From Cryptomeria japonica (Eukaryota > Streptophyta > Pinopsida > Cupressales > Cupressaceae): a stretch of DNA of 64,000 nucleotides. Both the position numbers and the translations under genes were made by a program. Below are positions 46,469-59,560 of this stretch, piece after piece; the first letter of the stretch is position 1, and the number at the start of each line of letters is the position of its first letter. Under the pieces are notes generated by a model. That model searched no databases and was not told the DNA's origin. It saw only the letters and a program-made list of their open reading frames with translations. The stretch lies in the NCBI RefSeq assembly GCF_030272615.1, contig NC_081407.1:136466897-136530896 (forward strand). Direction: 5' to 3'.

Positions 46469-49033
46469 ATGTATAATGCTTAGGCCAAATTTATCTTGCG
46501 AATATATATTAAAATTATAAACATTTCCTTTAAAAAACCTGAGACAAATTAATTTAAGTATCCAAATTTTGATCAATGTTTATTATTTTAGATTTGATTA
46601 CAAGTTTGCTAAAATCTGAGATAAGATATATAGTCATAGGTTTATTTCCTGCAATTAAATAATGGCAGATTTAAATAAATTTATATAGCATACTATTTAA
46701 ATATTGTTCTATTTAAAGTAGATAGCCTATTTATCTCTAGTTCTATTTTCGGCAACAAAAGTAACTAACAAAATTTATTAAACACAAAATATCAACTATA
46801 GCACTACGAATTCATTTAAATCGAATAACTATTTACTCTAGATTTCTATTTCTACAACTAAGTAAATTCCAGAAATCGATAAATTAAACAGCAACTTAGT
46901 AAATTCAGAATTTAATAAATAAAAACCATAGAAATAATTATAACTACTTTAGGTTTTATTTCTGCAATTATATTCGTGATTAAATTTTCTACCACTATAT
47001 TTATTTAGAATCCTTAAACTTAAATCATGAAAATAAGAATTTAAACTGCAACAATTAACTCCATCGAGTTTTTCCACTTGTCCTAATTCCTTTCTTTCCA
47101 CAACCTGCAAATAAGATCAAGGATATGACCATGGAGTGCTCACCTCCTAGACTAGGCTAACTAGTAGCCACCCCCGAGCTCAGAGAACCAAGCCCTAGAC
47201 AGGAAACAAACATGCAAACACAAGGACAAAATGCACAGAAATTCAAACACACTCCCAACCCGGCTATACTGCAACACACCTTGGTGATGACCTTTTCTAA
47301 GGCTGGTAGTGGACCAATTACCTTGAGGAGAACTGCAAGTGTGAAAAAGAACATGTAGCCACCTCATGGAAAACCAAATACATCAAGTATAGAAACCCCT
47401 TAAATCCTTATGCCCCGCAAGGCATTCATGCCTTATTTCCCTCCTTATGACCCCCATTGCACAAACAAGCCATGCAGCAAGGGTCACACAAAATCCCTTG
47501 TGATCACTCTCATAATGAGAGTCTCTCACTCGAGGGCTGTCACTTCTACCACCCACAAGATCCTCCTCTCTCCCAAGAGTAAGAGGTCTTGATGACTCCC
47601 AAAAACACATACAATACATAACACAAAATACCAAATGAAATTTCCAAGAGAACATGCAAGGAAGAAAATCTTTTACACCAACATTACTTTCAAACACATG
47701 CAATAAGAAAGCCATTTTAAGAAGAATGCAACCAACCTTAATCTGCCCAAAGGTAGGTTAGTTTTGTTGAGGATGAGCAGCCCAATTCCATGGTTCTTCT
47801 CCTTCTACCCTTAGCCAAAATTCTCTATTTAAAATCTAGTCTATTCTTTTCAAAATTTCTCTCGTCTCCAAAAATGGAGAGTGGGTGATTACCCACCAAT
47901 TTTCTAATTCTTTCTTAAGAAGCCCATTGTGAGAGTTCTCACAAGTTTCTAAAAACTAAAGAGGAAGGTAAGATAGAATGGGAAAGGGAACTCTCATTCG
48001 AAAAGGAAGGTTTACAACTAGGTTCAAATCTTCTAATTTCAATTTTCGCACAACTTAGAAAAGTCAATTTTTAGGGTGTCTAAAAGGTCACATGGGAGTA
48101 GAAACTTCCCTTAAATTACCCCTAACCCTTAGGTATACCTTATGGGCTTTAGGAAACCCTATTAAACTACCCCTAGGTGTCCATTTAACCCTTTTTAAAC
48201 CCCTCTAAAGTTTATTTTCGGGTCAAACCTATGTTGACCATCCCAAAGATTCTTTACCCAAGGCATTTATGACATCACGTTACATTAATTGAAAAAGCTA
48301 TAGTTAAACACTTTCCCACCAAGAGACAAAAATAAAAATTCAAACTTAAATCTGCACGTGTCAAGTGACACAAGAAAACACTTTTACAAATTAATACATG
48401 AAATCATCTCTTCTGGATTTTACATAAATCAATTAAATAACACTTAACACACATGCATCATTTACTGTTATGAATAAAATACAACACAAACGGGGTGTTG
48501 TCTCTCCAAATAGACAAACCTTGGCTTACAAACATACATACGTCTAGGTTTGGTTCTCCGTAATATTTCCATGGTCACATGGATAACTTCTTGCACATCT
48601 CAATTTACACATTAGTAACTTTCAAATAACCACATGTAATATAAATCACAAGAATAATAATACACATCATCACTTGCATACAATTTACATCTGAACAATT
48701 TAATACATCTTATATCCAAGCAATTTCACATAAGCAATTCGTCCTAATTCTCATAATTTTGATCCACACTTAAACATACATCATAATTCTATTATCCTAG
48801 TAAAGTCCTGCAAATTCAATAATGACATTTATCACCGCAAATTCATCCTATTCAAAAATCATGTAGTATTCTATATCATAAACATATAAATAAATCATCA
48901 ACCTATAGCAATGTTATCCAAATAATGAAATCATATAAGTTCTAAATCCATAATGCATAAAAATGAAGCATCCATAATAGTCTCAATATAAAAACCATTG
49001 AAATGTTAGACTGAGTCGAGGTGGGGCCTCACA

Positions 49034-49045
49034 CCCTCCCCCTCT
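49034..49045 (-). other. Polypurine tract of F
   Basis: Minus-strand AGAGGGGGAGGG directly before the 3' LTR start TGTGAGGCC; it overlaps the pol stop codon. Confidence 0.88.
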
Positions 49046-52000
49046 AGGCATGAACTTCCTCCTGGAGTTCATCAAAGAGGTTGGGGTACTCTGATCTCAT
49101 ATGTGCTACATCCTCCCATGAAGCCATAACCTCATCATAACAATCCCACTAGACCCTAACCTGGTCCAGCTCTCAAACTCAAAGGGCTAGCGTCCAGCGT
49201 GCCAAAATGCAAATGGGCTCCAAAGCTAGCTGCCCGTCCGACTCCACCTGTAAGGCATCCCAATCTAAAATATGAGACTCATCATAGATATATTTCCTCA
49301 AAACTGATACATGAAACACATCATAGATACGTGATAGGCTAGGTGGCAATGCTAAATGGTAGGCAACTGGGCCTATCCTCTCAAGAATCTCAAAGGGTCC
49401 CACAAAGCGAGGTGTGAGCTTAGAACCCTTTCCGTAATTGATTGGACTCTTATGTGGTCGCACTCTCAAGAAGACTCTGTCTCCAACCAAGTAGCTATGA
49501 TCTATCCTCTTTGCATCAGCATATTTCTTCTGTCTATCCTGAGCCTCTCTAAGACACTGCCTAATCAAATCCACCTGCTATTCCATATCCCAAACTATCT
49601 CAAGACCAATAGAAACTCTATCCTCTATGTGATCCCAACTCAACGGTGTCCTGCAAGGTCTACCATATAATGCCTAGTAGGGTGGCATCCCCAAAGAAGT
49701 GTGATGCCCATTGTTATAGGCAAACTCCACTAAGGGAAGATACTCTTCCCACCTAGTTTTATGATCCATGATGTACATGCGAAGCATGTCCTCTAAAACC
49801 TAATTAACCCTCTTTGTCTGACCATCTATTTCTAGGTGATAGGCTGTACTGAAATTGAGCTTAGTGCCCATAACTGCCTTTAATGACTTCCAAAAGGAAG
49901 AAGTGAAAAGGGAATCTCTGTCAGAAATAATCTTGCAGGGCACACCATGAAGTCTAACAATGTCTCGCAAGAACACCTATGCTACTGTTGGTGTTATGAA
50001 TGTAGTCCGAACTAGAGAAAAGTGGGCCACTTTGGTCAAATTGTCAACTATCACCAAGATAGCATCATGGCGACGAGAAGACATAGGAAGACCAATGATG
50101 AAATCCATGGATATAGTATCCCACTTCCACTCTAGTATAGCATGAGACTAGAGCAACCCACCTGGATGGTAGTTCTCCTCCTTTACTCTCCGACACTCGA
50201 GGCATCGAGCTACTATCTCAGCAATGAGCTGCCACATTCCTGGCCAATGATATAACTGCCTCAAGTCAGCATGCAACTTTTTAACTCTGGGATGCGCTGC
50301 ATAAGGAGCTCTATGAGCCTCCATGACAATGAACTCTCACAATCTCCCAGAGGAAGGTACATAAATGCACCCTCTATGGCGTAATAGTCCGTCAGACTCC
50401 AAAGAATAATCCACATATTTCCCCTCTAGAGTAACCTGAGATCGTATTACCTGACCAACCTCTGCATACCATCCATCCTTTGGTAAGTGCTGTAGTATAC
50501 GGTCTCTCAAATCCATGCCCATAGATATGGTGTAAACCTCATGATGTCTCCTACTCAAAGCATCTGTAGCTACGTTTTCCTTTCCTTTGATGTAGTGAAC
50601 ATCAAAATCATATTCACACAAGAACTCCATCCATCTCCTCTGACGTGCATTAAGGTTTGGTTGAGTGTAAATGTACTGAAGACTCTAATGATTTGAATGC
50701 AGCTCGAAGTGATGACCTAAAAGGAAGTGTCTCCACCTCACAAGTGCATGCACTACTGCTACAAGCTCAAGGTCATGAGTAGGATAATTAAGTTCATGAG
50801 TCTTAAGTTTCCTAGACTCGAAAACTATAGCCCTACCATCCTACATAAGAACTGCTCCTAAACCCTCTAGTGAAGCATCTGTACAAACCATGAAGTCAGC
50901 TATGGGATCTAGTACAACAAGGATAGGAGTGCTATTAAGTGCCTTCTTGAGTTCCTGAAAGGCCTTCTTGCACTTCTCTTTCCACTCAAATTTCCTCCCT
51001 TTACACTGAAGAGAAGTAATAGGATGTGCGACTCTGGAGAATCCCTCGATAAAACGTTGGTAATATCCTGCTAAGCCCATGAAACTCCTGACCTCTATCA
51101 CACTGGTTGGCACTAGCCAATCCATAATAGCCCTAATCTTTGATGGGTCAACTAAGATCCCATCACCGAAAATAATGTGCCCAAGGTACTTGACCTCTGA
51201 TCGAAAGAAAGCACACTTCGACAAACTGCGAAACAACTGGTTATCCCACAAACACTGCAATACCTATTTCAGGTGCTCCTCATGCTCCTTCTCATTCTGA
51301 GAATATATCAGTATATCATTGAGGAAAAAAACTACAAAATGGTCCAGAAATGTATGGAATACCCCATTCATGAGGCTCATAAAAATAGCTGGGGCATTCG
51401 TAAGATCGAATGGAACTACGGTGAACTCATAGTGACCATATCTAGTGTGAAATGTGGTCTTGTGGATATCACTCTCCACTATTCTCAGGTGATGGTATCC
51501 TGACTTCAAATCTATTTTGGAAAAGACTTTGGCACCCTGAAGTTGGTTGAATAAATCATCAATTCTAGGCAAAGGATATCAGTTCTTGATGGTTACTTTA
51601 TTTAGCTGTCGATAATCCATACATAATCGGAGAGATCCATCCTTCTTCTTAACGAAAATGACTAGTGCACCCCAAGGGGATACGCTAAGACAAATATGAC
51701 CCATCTCAAGGAGTTCCTCAAGCTATATTTTGTGTTCATTAAGCTCGTTTGTGGTCATCCTATAAGGTGCTCTGGAAACTGGCTCGGCTCCTGGTACCAG
51801 GTCTATATGAAAGTCAATCTCTCTATAGGGTGGCATTCCAGGTAACTCTGAAGGAAACACCTTTGAATATCCCTTAAGGATAGGATGGTCGTCAAGTGAT
51901 GTTTCATTTTCTTCCTCTTCTCCTCTATCACTGATAGTGATAGCAAAAAGTTGACATCCCTTTCTCATGCTCCGCTTAAGCTGCATAGCAGAGATCATAC

Positions 52001-52481
52001 AAAGAGACATGGGTCTCTGAATCTCGGAGATAACTATGGGCGAACCATGATCATCCTCACACTCGATCTTTTTCAGGCGGCAATCCATCTTGGCTCTGTG
52101 GGCATAAAGCCAATCCATGCCAAGTACAATATCATAAGATCCAAGTGGTGTCACTCTAAGGTCTACTAAAGTGGTGGTCTTGCCAATCTGCAGCTGACAT
52201 GCCCTAACCTCTGATTCCACTGACACTCTAGCCCCTGAAGCTAATTCCACTTCCCAATTGACACCCTGTCTAGTTGCCACTAGCCCGCAATGCTCCACAA
52301 CCACTGGACATATAAAGGAGTCAATAGCTCCTAAATCAAACAAAATAGATACATTGTTACCTTTGATCATACCTACAGACTCGATGACCATGGCCTGATG
52401 CTCAACCTGGCGGTTGTCAACCACTGCAAACACTCTATGGGACCTACCCATATCACCAACTATCGGCTCTGAAGTGGCCAT
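49044..52481 (-). pseudogene. Pol of F: protease, RT, RNase H, integrase, chromodomain
   Basis: A single frame, also shared by gag 3' of 53370, with many in-frame stops but no detectable indel. Protease SILFDLGAIDSFI (DSGA changed to DLGA). [29 protein letters not shown], and catalytic [10 protein letters not shown] (first Asp is Asn). RNase H: CTDASLEGLGAVLM, NVATDALSR. Integrase: EAHRAPYAAHPRVKKLH...[30 protein letters not shown] (catalytic Glu is Lys). Tail DVFHVSVLRKYI, then chromodomain-like WDCYDEVMASWEDV and YPNLFDE. Ends at a natural TAG (49044-49046) that overlaps the PPT. Confidence 0.88.
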
Positions 52482-53811
52482 CCACTAATTCCCCGCCATA
52501 TAACCCTGAGGGCAATCCCTCACCATATGCCCCATGGCTCCACATGTAAAGCAAGCACCCCATGCCTGAAACTGGGTGCCTTGAGGCCTAGAGAAAGCTT
52601 GACCTCCTGTCCTACTGGATCCACTGTACCCACCCCTAAAGGACTACTGAGTCCTCGCCGAAGGTGTGTACGGCACCTGCACTCTCTGATCACATCTATG
52701 TCCCTAAGTCTGCCACTGCTTGGGCTTGGTGCCCTGCTGATACTATGGAGGCTTCTGCCTCTGGTTCTATGGTGTCTATTGTGGAGGAGGAGGTTTGGAG
52801 AACCCCTGTGAGTTTTGGTTGTTTCCCTTCCAATGTGGTTTTTGGAATCCATAAGTCTAAGGTGTGGGATTTTGGTTCTGAAACCGATCCTTATTGTCCT
52901 ATGGTCTGACCTAAATTTCCTTGGCTATCAGTGCCTTCTCCACGGTAACCCGAAGGCTCTCTAGAGCGAACATCCTAACTAGACCAGCTATACCGGCATT
53001 TAACCCTTTGATGAAGTGGTTTACGAGAAGTTTCTTGTCCTTTAGACAATCTACATAAGGCAACAGCTCAAACAATTTGCTCTCATATTGGGTTATTGAT
53101 AAGCCCTTTTGTTGGAGGTCGTGAAACTCATCTATACAATGCTGTCTAAAATGTTCTGATAGGTACCTCTCCCGGAACCTCTCTGTGAATATCTCCCAAG
53201 TGAGAGTATTAGGAACTAATCCGCATTTTTACTCTTCCTGTCTCCACCAAGTGGAGGTTGACCCTCTCAACAGATGGACTGCAACACGTGCTTTTAGGTT
53301 GCTCTCGTAAGAACGCAATGCAAAGCACCTCTCAAGACTCAAAATCCATGCCTGAGCCTCTACCCCATCAAGTAGAACCTCCAAAAGATGGTGGCTAGAG
53401 GCGCATGACCTCCCTGATAAGATCCCCTGGATCTCGATGAGCTCTCTCAAAATAAACTGGTTCCACCACTGGAGGTGGTCTTGGTATATGCACAGACTCT
53501 GACTCATTTCCACCCTAAATCTCTATAGGAATAGGTGCTGGGCTCCTGCTTCATTCTCTATCAACTGATCTATGACTCCCAAAGTCCTGATTTCTAACCT
53601 GAGGGTTCTCTGCTAGAATCCTTTCCCGAACTATGCCAATAAGATTTTGGATTGGTTCTAAGAGGTTTTAGTTAGGTTCATTTGGTTGTTCAGGAGGTGT
53701 TTCTGGGTTCTCTTTTGGAACCAATTCCTCCCTAGCTACCTCTTCGCGTGCTATGCGCACATGCCTAGTACCCCTTCTGTGCTTGCAAGCTTGTCGCATT
53801 GTCAGAGGCAT
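52482..53811 (-). pseudogene. Gag of F
   Basis: Starts MPLTMRQACKHRRGTRHVRI at 53811, with a frameshift near 53370 (LQPPSFGGSTG then VEAQAWILSLERCF). Retrotrans_gag core TWEIFTERFRERYLSEHF near 53190. The knuckle CFTCGAMGHMVRDC near 52535 is an intact CX2CX4HX4C. Several TAG/TAA stops. Confidence 0.85.
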
Positions 53812-53969
53812 CCTTAGAGGAAAATATAGTAAAATAAATGATTCATTTCTTTTTAAAATAATATTTAATCAACTAAATTTAAATATCTTATAAATTCAAT
53901 TTAACAAAAATAATTTAAATAATCTAAAGTGAAACGTAAGTGGAGTAAGGTTCCCAGTGTGGAAACCTT

Positions 53970-53981
53970 GCTCTGATACCA
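53970..53981 (-). other. Primer-binding site of F
   Basis: Minus-strand TGGTATCAGAGC, an initiator tRNA-Met site, nine bases inside the LTR edge (CTAACACTT spacer). Confidence 0.88.
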
Positions 53982-54963
53982 AAGTGTTAGTGTCAGGCCC
54001 AAAATTTGGGGCAAGAACAAGATAAAATTTTTTTAAAAAACATAACTGATACGAGCATTAAATTTACCAATATGATTAAAAACTACAACATGTTTTGTCT
54101 TAACTATGTTTGGATTAGCTTTTTTTACTAGCTCCATATTCGGAAGTTTAAATAAGATAAAATGTGGAATTCTAATTGAAGGGTTTTAATGTCTACTTGA
54201 ATTTACTAAGACAATTAATTTACGCGGGCAACATTAATCATGGATGGCTATTAAATGATTTTTTTTTTTGAATGTTAATTAAATTTATTCTCCTAGCATC
54301 CCTTTAGACCATAATTAAAATTTACTAAAGTTAATCCAATTTAATCCAAACTTAAGATGTGCTCAAATTAATTTAACTAAGATATAATTAAGCCCATGAC
54401 GAAAAATGTCCCATAGGTTTTAAATTTCAAAACCTATATCCAAGTAAGACAATTAAATTACTATTTATTGAAATACCCTTAGACTGATTAAATAAATAAT
54501 GTTTGCCCACTTGATTTTTTTTTTTTTTTAAAAACTACACTAAATATATATTTAATCCTATAGGCCTGCTTCATTTTTTTTAATTTTTTTTTTTAAACTT
54601 CAAGTTTCTAATTCTTATTTACATATGTGTGTATATAAATAATTATTATTATATATATAAACATATATATTGAAATATATAATTTTAAATCAATTTAATG
54701 TTTTCTTTCCAATTTTATTAAGACCAACCCATGCAAACCCTAATTAGGGATTTGTATTATAAAATCTTCCTAAGATTATAATTTTTTTATTAATTCAAAT
54801 ATCATTACCCTAACCCTACCCGGGCTAGGGTTTTATACTATTATTTTTTTTTATTAACCCTTTTTTTTCTACAGGGCCGAATCGAACATCCTCGGGCTAG
54901 GCGGCCATGGCGAAGGAGGAACGCAGTTTGAAGTGGGGGGGGAAATGGCATGACCGATGCCTT

Positions 54964-55165
54964 CCACTGTGCTATACACAATGAGCTTGGCCCCGCCAAC
55001 CACTGTGCATTGCACAGTGGGAGACGTCGCCGTCCACTGTGCATTGCACAGTGGGAGGCATCGTCGTCCACTGTGCCTTGCACAGTGGGAGGCGTCGCTT
55101 ACCACTATGCAATGCACAGTGGGGAGGCGCCGTTGACCCCTATGCAAAGCACAGTGGGTTCGGCC
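54964..55165. repeat. Six-unit palindromic array in 5' LTR of F
   Basis: Units begin at 54964, 55000, 55034, 55068, 55102 and 55137 (period 34-36). Each is built on the arms CCACTGTGCA and TGCACAGTGG around one or two bases, then a GC-rich spacer such as GAGGCGTCGTCGT. Units 2 and 3 are perfect palindromes. GC-rich island in AT-rich DNA. Confidence 0.92.
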
Positions 55166-55179
55166 AAGGCAATACACCT

Positions 55180-55255
55180 CCTTGTATTATTATTATTTTT
55201 TTGTAGTTTATTTATTATTATTATTATTATTTTATATATATTTATATTATATGTA

Positions 55256-55288
<33 letters not shown>

Positions 55289-55336
55289 TGTATATTTATA
55301 TATATAAATATACATATATATATTTAATATATTGAA
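55180..55336. repeat. AT-rich microsatellite in 5' LTR of F
   Basis: ATT trinucleotide run followed by long TA/ATATGT repeats next to the hairpin array. Counterpart in the other LTR at 46318-46468. Confidence 0.85.
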
Positions 55337-58228
55337 TGTATAATGCTTAGGCCAAATTTATCTTGTGAATATATATTAAAGTTATAAACATTTACTTTAA
55401 AAAAACCTAAGACAAATTAATTTAAGTATCCAGATTTTGATCAATGTTTATTATTTTATATTTGATTACGAGTTTGCTAAAATCTGAGATAAGATATATA
55501 GTCATAGTTTTATTTCCTGCAATTAAATAATAGCAGATTTAAATAAATTTATACAGCATACTATTTAAATATTGTTCTATTTAAAGTAGATAGCCTATTT
55601 ATCTCTAGTTCTATTTTCGGCAACAAAAGTAACTAACAAAATTTATTAAACATAAAACAACAACTATAGCACTACGAATTCATTTAAATCGAATAATTAT
55701 TTACTTTAGATTTCTATTTCTACAACTAAGTAAATTCTAGAAATCGATAAATTAAACAACAACTTAGTAAATTCAGAATTTATTAAATAAAAACCATAGA
55801 AATAATTATAACTACTTTAGGTTTTATTTCTGCAATTATATTCGTGATTAAATTTTCTACCACTATATTTATTTAGAATCCTTAAACTTAAATCATGAAA
55901 ATAGGAATTTAAACTGCAATATTATTATTCAAAACAACATGCATACAACCATTAATTTCTTTCTTTATTTCCTAGGTTTATTTCACATGCATAAAGGGGT
56001 AAAATAAATTTAGTTGCTTCCCACAATATTAATATACTCAACAATAATTAAATTTAGAAAACCAGACTTTAGAAAACTATTCTAGAATTATTCATTTCAT
56101 CTTTTGCAATATAACAAATAACTATTACATTTCTAGGAATTACTTTAAAAGACACTATAGTCATTTTACAAATAGGTCACTCAACTTTTATAATGAGGAC
56201 ATTTTTAAAACAGAATAATAACATATTTTCCAAATGGATTCTGCAACAATTAACTCCATCGAGTTTTTCCACTTGTCCTAATTCCTTTCTTTCCACAACC
56301 TACAAATAAGATCAAGGATATGACCATGGAGTGCTCACCTCCCAGCCTAGGCTAACTGGTAGCCACCCCCAAGCTTGGAGAACCAAGCCCTAGATAGGAA
56401 ACAAACATGCAAACACAAGGATAGAATGCACACAAATTCAAACACACTCCCAACCTGGCTACACTGCACCACACCTTGATGACCTTTTTTAAGGGTGGTA
56501 GTGGACCAATTACCCTTAGGAGAACTGCAAGTATGAAAAAGAACATGTAGCCACCTCATGGCAAACCAAATAAATCAAGTATAGCAACCCCTTAAATCCT
56601 TATGCCCCCCAAGGCATTCATGCCTTATTTCCCTCCTTATGACCCCCATTGCACAAACAAGCCATGCAGCAAGGGTCACACAAAATCCCTTGTGATCACT
56701 CTCATAATGAGAGTCTCTCACTCGAGGGCTGTCACTTCTACCACCCACAAGATCCTCCTCTCTCCCAAGAGTAAGAGGTCTTGATGACTCCCAAAAACAC
56801 ATACAATACATAACACAAAATACCAAATGAAATTTCCAAGAGAACATGCAAGGAAGCAAATCTTTTACACCAACATTACTTTCAAACACATGCAATAAGA
56901 AAGCCATTTTAAGAAGAATGCAACCAACCTTAATCTGCCCAAAGGTAGGTTAGTTTTGTTGAGGATGAGCAGCCCAATTCTACAGTTCTTCTCCTTCTAC
57001 CCTTAGCCAAAATTCTCTATTCAAAATCTAGTCTATTCTTTTCAAAATTTCTCTCATCTCCAAAAGTGGAGAGTGGGTGATTACCCAGCAATTTTCTAAT
57101 TCTTGCTTAAGAAGCCCATTGTGAGAGTTCTCACAAGTTTCTAAAAACTAAAGAGGAAGGTAAGATAGAATGGGAAAGGGAACTCTCATTTGAAAAGGAA
57201 GGTTTACAACTAGGTTCAAATCTTCTAATTTCAATTTTCGCACAACTTAGAAAAGTCAATTTTTAGGGTGTCTAAAAGGTCACATGGGAGTAGAAACTTC
57301 CCTTAAATTACCCCTAACCCTTAGGTATACCTTATGGGCTTTAGGAAACCCTATTAAACTACCCCTAGGTGTCCATTTAACCCTTTTTAAACCCCTCTAA
57401 AGTTTATTTTCGGGTCAAACCTATGTTGACCATCCCAAAGATTCTTTACCCAAGGCATTTATGACATCACGTTACATTAATTGAAAAAGCTATAGTTAAA
57501 CACTTTCCCACTAAGAGAAAAAAATAAAAATTCAAACTTAAATCCGCACATGTGTCAAGTGACACAAGAAAACACTTTTACAAATTAATAAATGAAATTG
57601 TCTCTTGTGGATTTTACATAAATCAATTAAATAACACTTAACACACATGCATCATTTACTATTATGAATAAAATACAACACAAATGGGGTGTTGTCTCTC
57701 CAAATAGACAAAAGCTGGCTTACAAACATACATATGTCTAGGTTTGGTTCTCCGTAATATTTCCATGGTCACATGGATAACTTCCTGTGCATCTCAATTT
57801 ACACATTAGTAACTTTCAAATAACCACATGTAATATAAATCACAAGAATAATAATACACATCATCACTTGCATACAATTTACATCTGAACAATTTAATAC
57901 ATCTTATATCCAAGCAATTTCACATAAGCAATTCATCCTAATTCTCATAATTTTGATCCACACTTAAACATACATCATTATTCTATTATCCTAGTAAAGT
58001 CCTGCAAATTCAATAACGACATTTATCACCGCAAATTCATCCTATTCAAAAATCATGTAGTGTTCTATATCATAAAGCATATAAATAAATCATCAACCTA
58101 TAGCAGTGTTATCCAAATCATGAAATCATATAAGTTCTAAATCCATAATGCATAAAAATAAAGCATCCATAATAGTCTCAATATAAAAACCACTGAAATG
58201 TCAGACTGAGTCGAGGTGGGGCCTCACA

Positions 58229-58420
58229 TTTATGGAGACTCTGAACTTGTAGTGTCTCAGAGAAGTTCAAGATATGCATCTAAAAATGACAAGTTAAAAA
58301 GGTACAAGCATGCTGTTTGGGATGTCATTGAACACTTTGATGCATTTTCCATTGATTGGATTGAAAGGTCTAAGAACATTATGGCAGATTTTTTAGCTAA
58401 TGTTGCATTAAAGAATGATG
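58229..58420 (+). pseudogene. Extra RNase H of E, C-terminal half
   Basis: Resumes directly after F with GDSELVVSQ (third catalytic Asp), KLKRYKHAVWDVIEHFDAFS and KNIMADFLANVAL (fourth Asp). All four acidic residues are therefore present once F is removed, and the reading frame is continuous across the insertion. Confidence 0.85.
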
Positions 58421-59560
58421 ATGTAACATTGATTGGAGTTTCAATAATTGAGACAAAAGCCAGACCAACCATCCCAGATAATGTTTACAATTGTCAATTT
58501 TTTGAGAATGATGAAGACATCCTTAGATTTGTACAACACATAGATGACTATGAAGGTCAAAAGATTGATTGTAATGCATTGGTGGAAGTAGTAGATGGAC
58601 AAGAAACTATTTTTGGAAGTGACATAGTGCGGCTAGAGACAAATGAAATACCCAGGGGACTAGTTGAACTAGAGGGTATGTTCAGTTACAATGATGGTCA
58701 CTTACATCAAGCATCATCTACAAAGTTGGAGGAATTGGATGAGGTCAACTTAGGGACAAAAGCATCCCCTATGTTTGTGTATATTGGGAAGAACCTGTCT
58801 CCCCATATTAGGACCAATCTCATTAACTTATTAAGAGGATATAAACATGTTTTTGCTTGGTCCTATGAGGGCCTAAAGGCATATAGACAAGACTTATTTC
58901 AACATGAAATTCCTTTGCATTCTAATGCTAAGCCTTTTCGACAGAAGAAAAGACCTATTAACCCCCTTTTGAAGACCAAAATGCAACAAGAACTAACCAA
59001 GTTAAGGGAAGGGGAATCATAAAACCTATAAGACACTCTTCATGGGTATCCAACTTAGTTCCTGTCAGAAAGAAGAATGGGGATATAAGGCTCTGTGTGG
59101 ATTTTAGAAATTTGAATGTTGCTTCTCTGAAAGACAATTATTCTTCCCCAAACATGGAGGCTATGTTACAAAGCGTAACTGGTTGTGATTTAATATCAAT
59201 GATGGATGGGTTCTTAGGTTATAATCATGTATTAGTAAAGGAATCTGATCAATTTATTACTGCTTTTACTACCCCTTGGGGGACTTATGTGTATGTGAGA
59301 ATGCCATTTGGTCTAAAGAATGCTGGAGCTACTTTTCAGAAAGAAATGGATGTAGCTTTTAAGGAGTTTATCAACATCATAATGGTTGTTTACTAGGATG
59401 ATTTGATGTTTTTCTCAAAGAAGACAGTTGATCACTATGGTCACTTGGAAAAGGTTTTTTGCAAGGCTTTGGAGTTTGGTGTATCCTTGAACCCCAAAAA
59501 ATGTCATTTTGTAGTGACTGAAGGAAAATTATTAGGGAATATTGTCTCTAGGGAAGGGGT
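58421..59560 (+). pseudogene. Reverse transcriptase of E
   Basis: A linker (58421-58880) leads to FQHEIPLHSNAKPFRQKKRP, then a frameshift near 59010 in a purine run, then IIKPIRHSSWVSNLVPVRKK, GDIRLCVDFRNLN, YVRMPFGLKNAGATFQ and the catalytic box, which reads VVY-stop-DDLMFF (TAG at 59395 in the X position of YXDD). Downstream LNPKKCHF and the connection motif LGKVNFIRRLIVNFAEI. Synthesises cDNA in functional relatives; inactive here. Confidence 0.88.

Larger units (their letters stand above)
45132..49033 (-). repeat. 3' LTR of element F
   Basis: 3,902 bp, paired with 53991-58228. It carries a single CTGCAA at 47046-47051 where the other LTR has CTGCAA twice with 327 bp between repeat starts. 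Confidence 0.92.
45132..58228 (-). mobile_element. Element F: Ty3/Gypsy chromovirus nested in E
   Basis: TGTCAGGCCC...GGCCTCACA, flanked by exact TTTAT duplications (45127-45131 and 58229-58233). LTRs are 45132-49033 and 53991-58228. Minus-strand order: 5' LTR, tRNA-Met primer site, gag, protease, RT, RNase H, integrase with chromodomain, PPT, 3' LTR. Integrase tail and chromodomain are of Tekay/Del style. LTRs near 4 kb are long for a chromovirus. Insertion split the extra RNase H of E at LLRVY/GDSELV. Confidence 0.93.
53991..58228 (-). repeat. 5' LTR of element F
   Basis: 4,238 bp, minus-strand TGTGAGGCCCCACC...GGGCCTGACA. It has 327 bp (55920-56246) that the other LTR lacks, and contains a hairpin array and an AT-dinucleotide tract. 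ORFs on either strand are shared by both LTRs but show no domain. Confidence 0.92.

Noticed and set aside
47383-47715. 110-codon ORF preserved in both LTRs of F (also 56575-56907)
   Set aside because: Preservation follows from LTR identity; no domain, no coding signature, and nearby frames are equally open.
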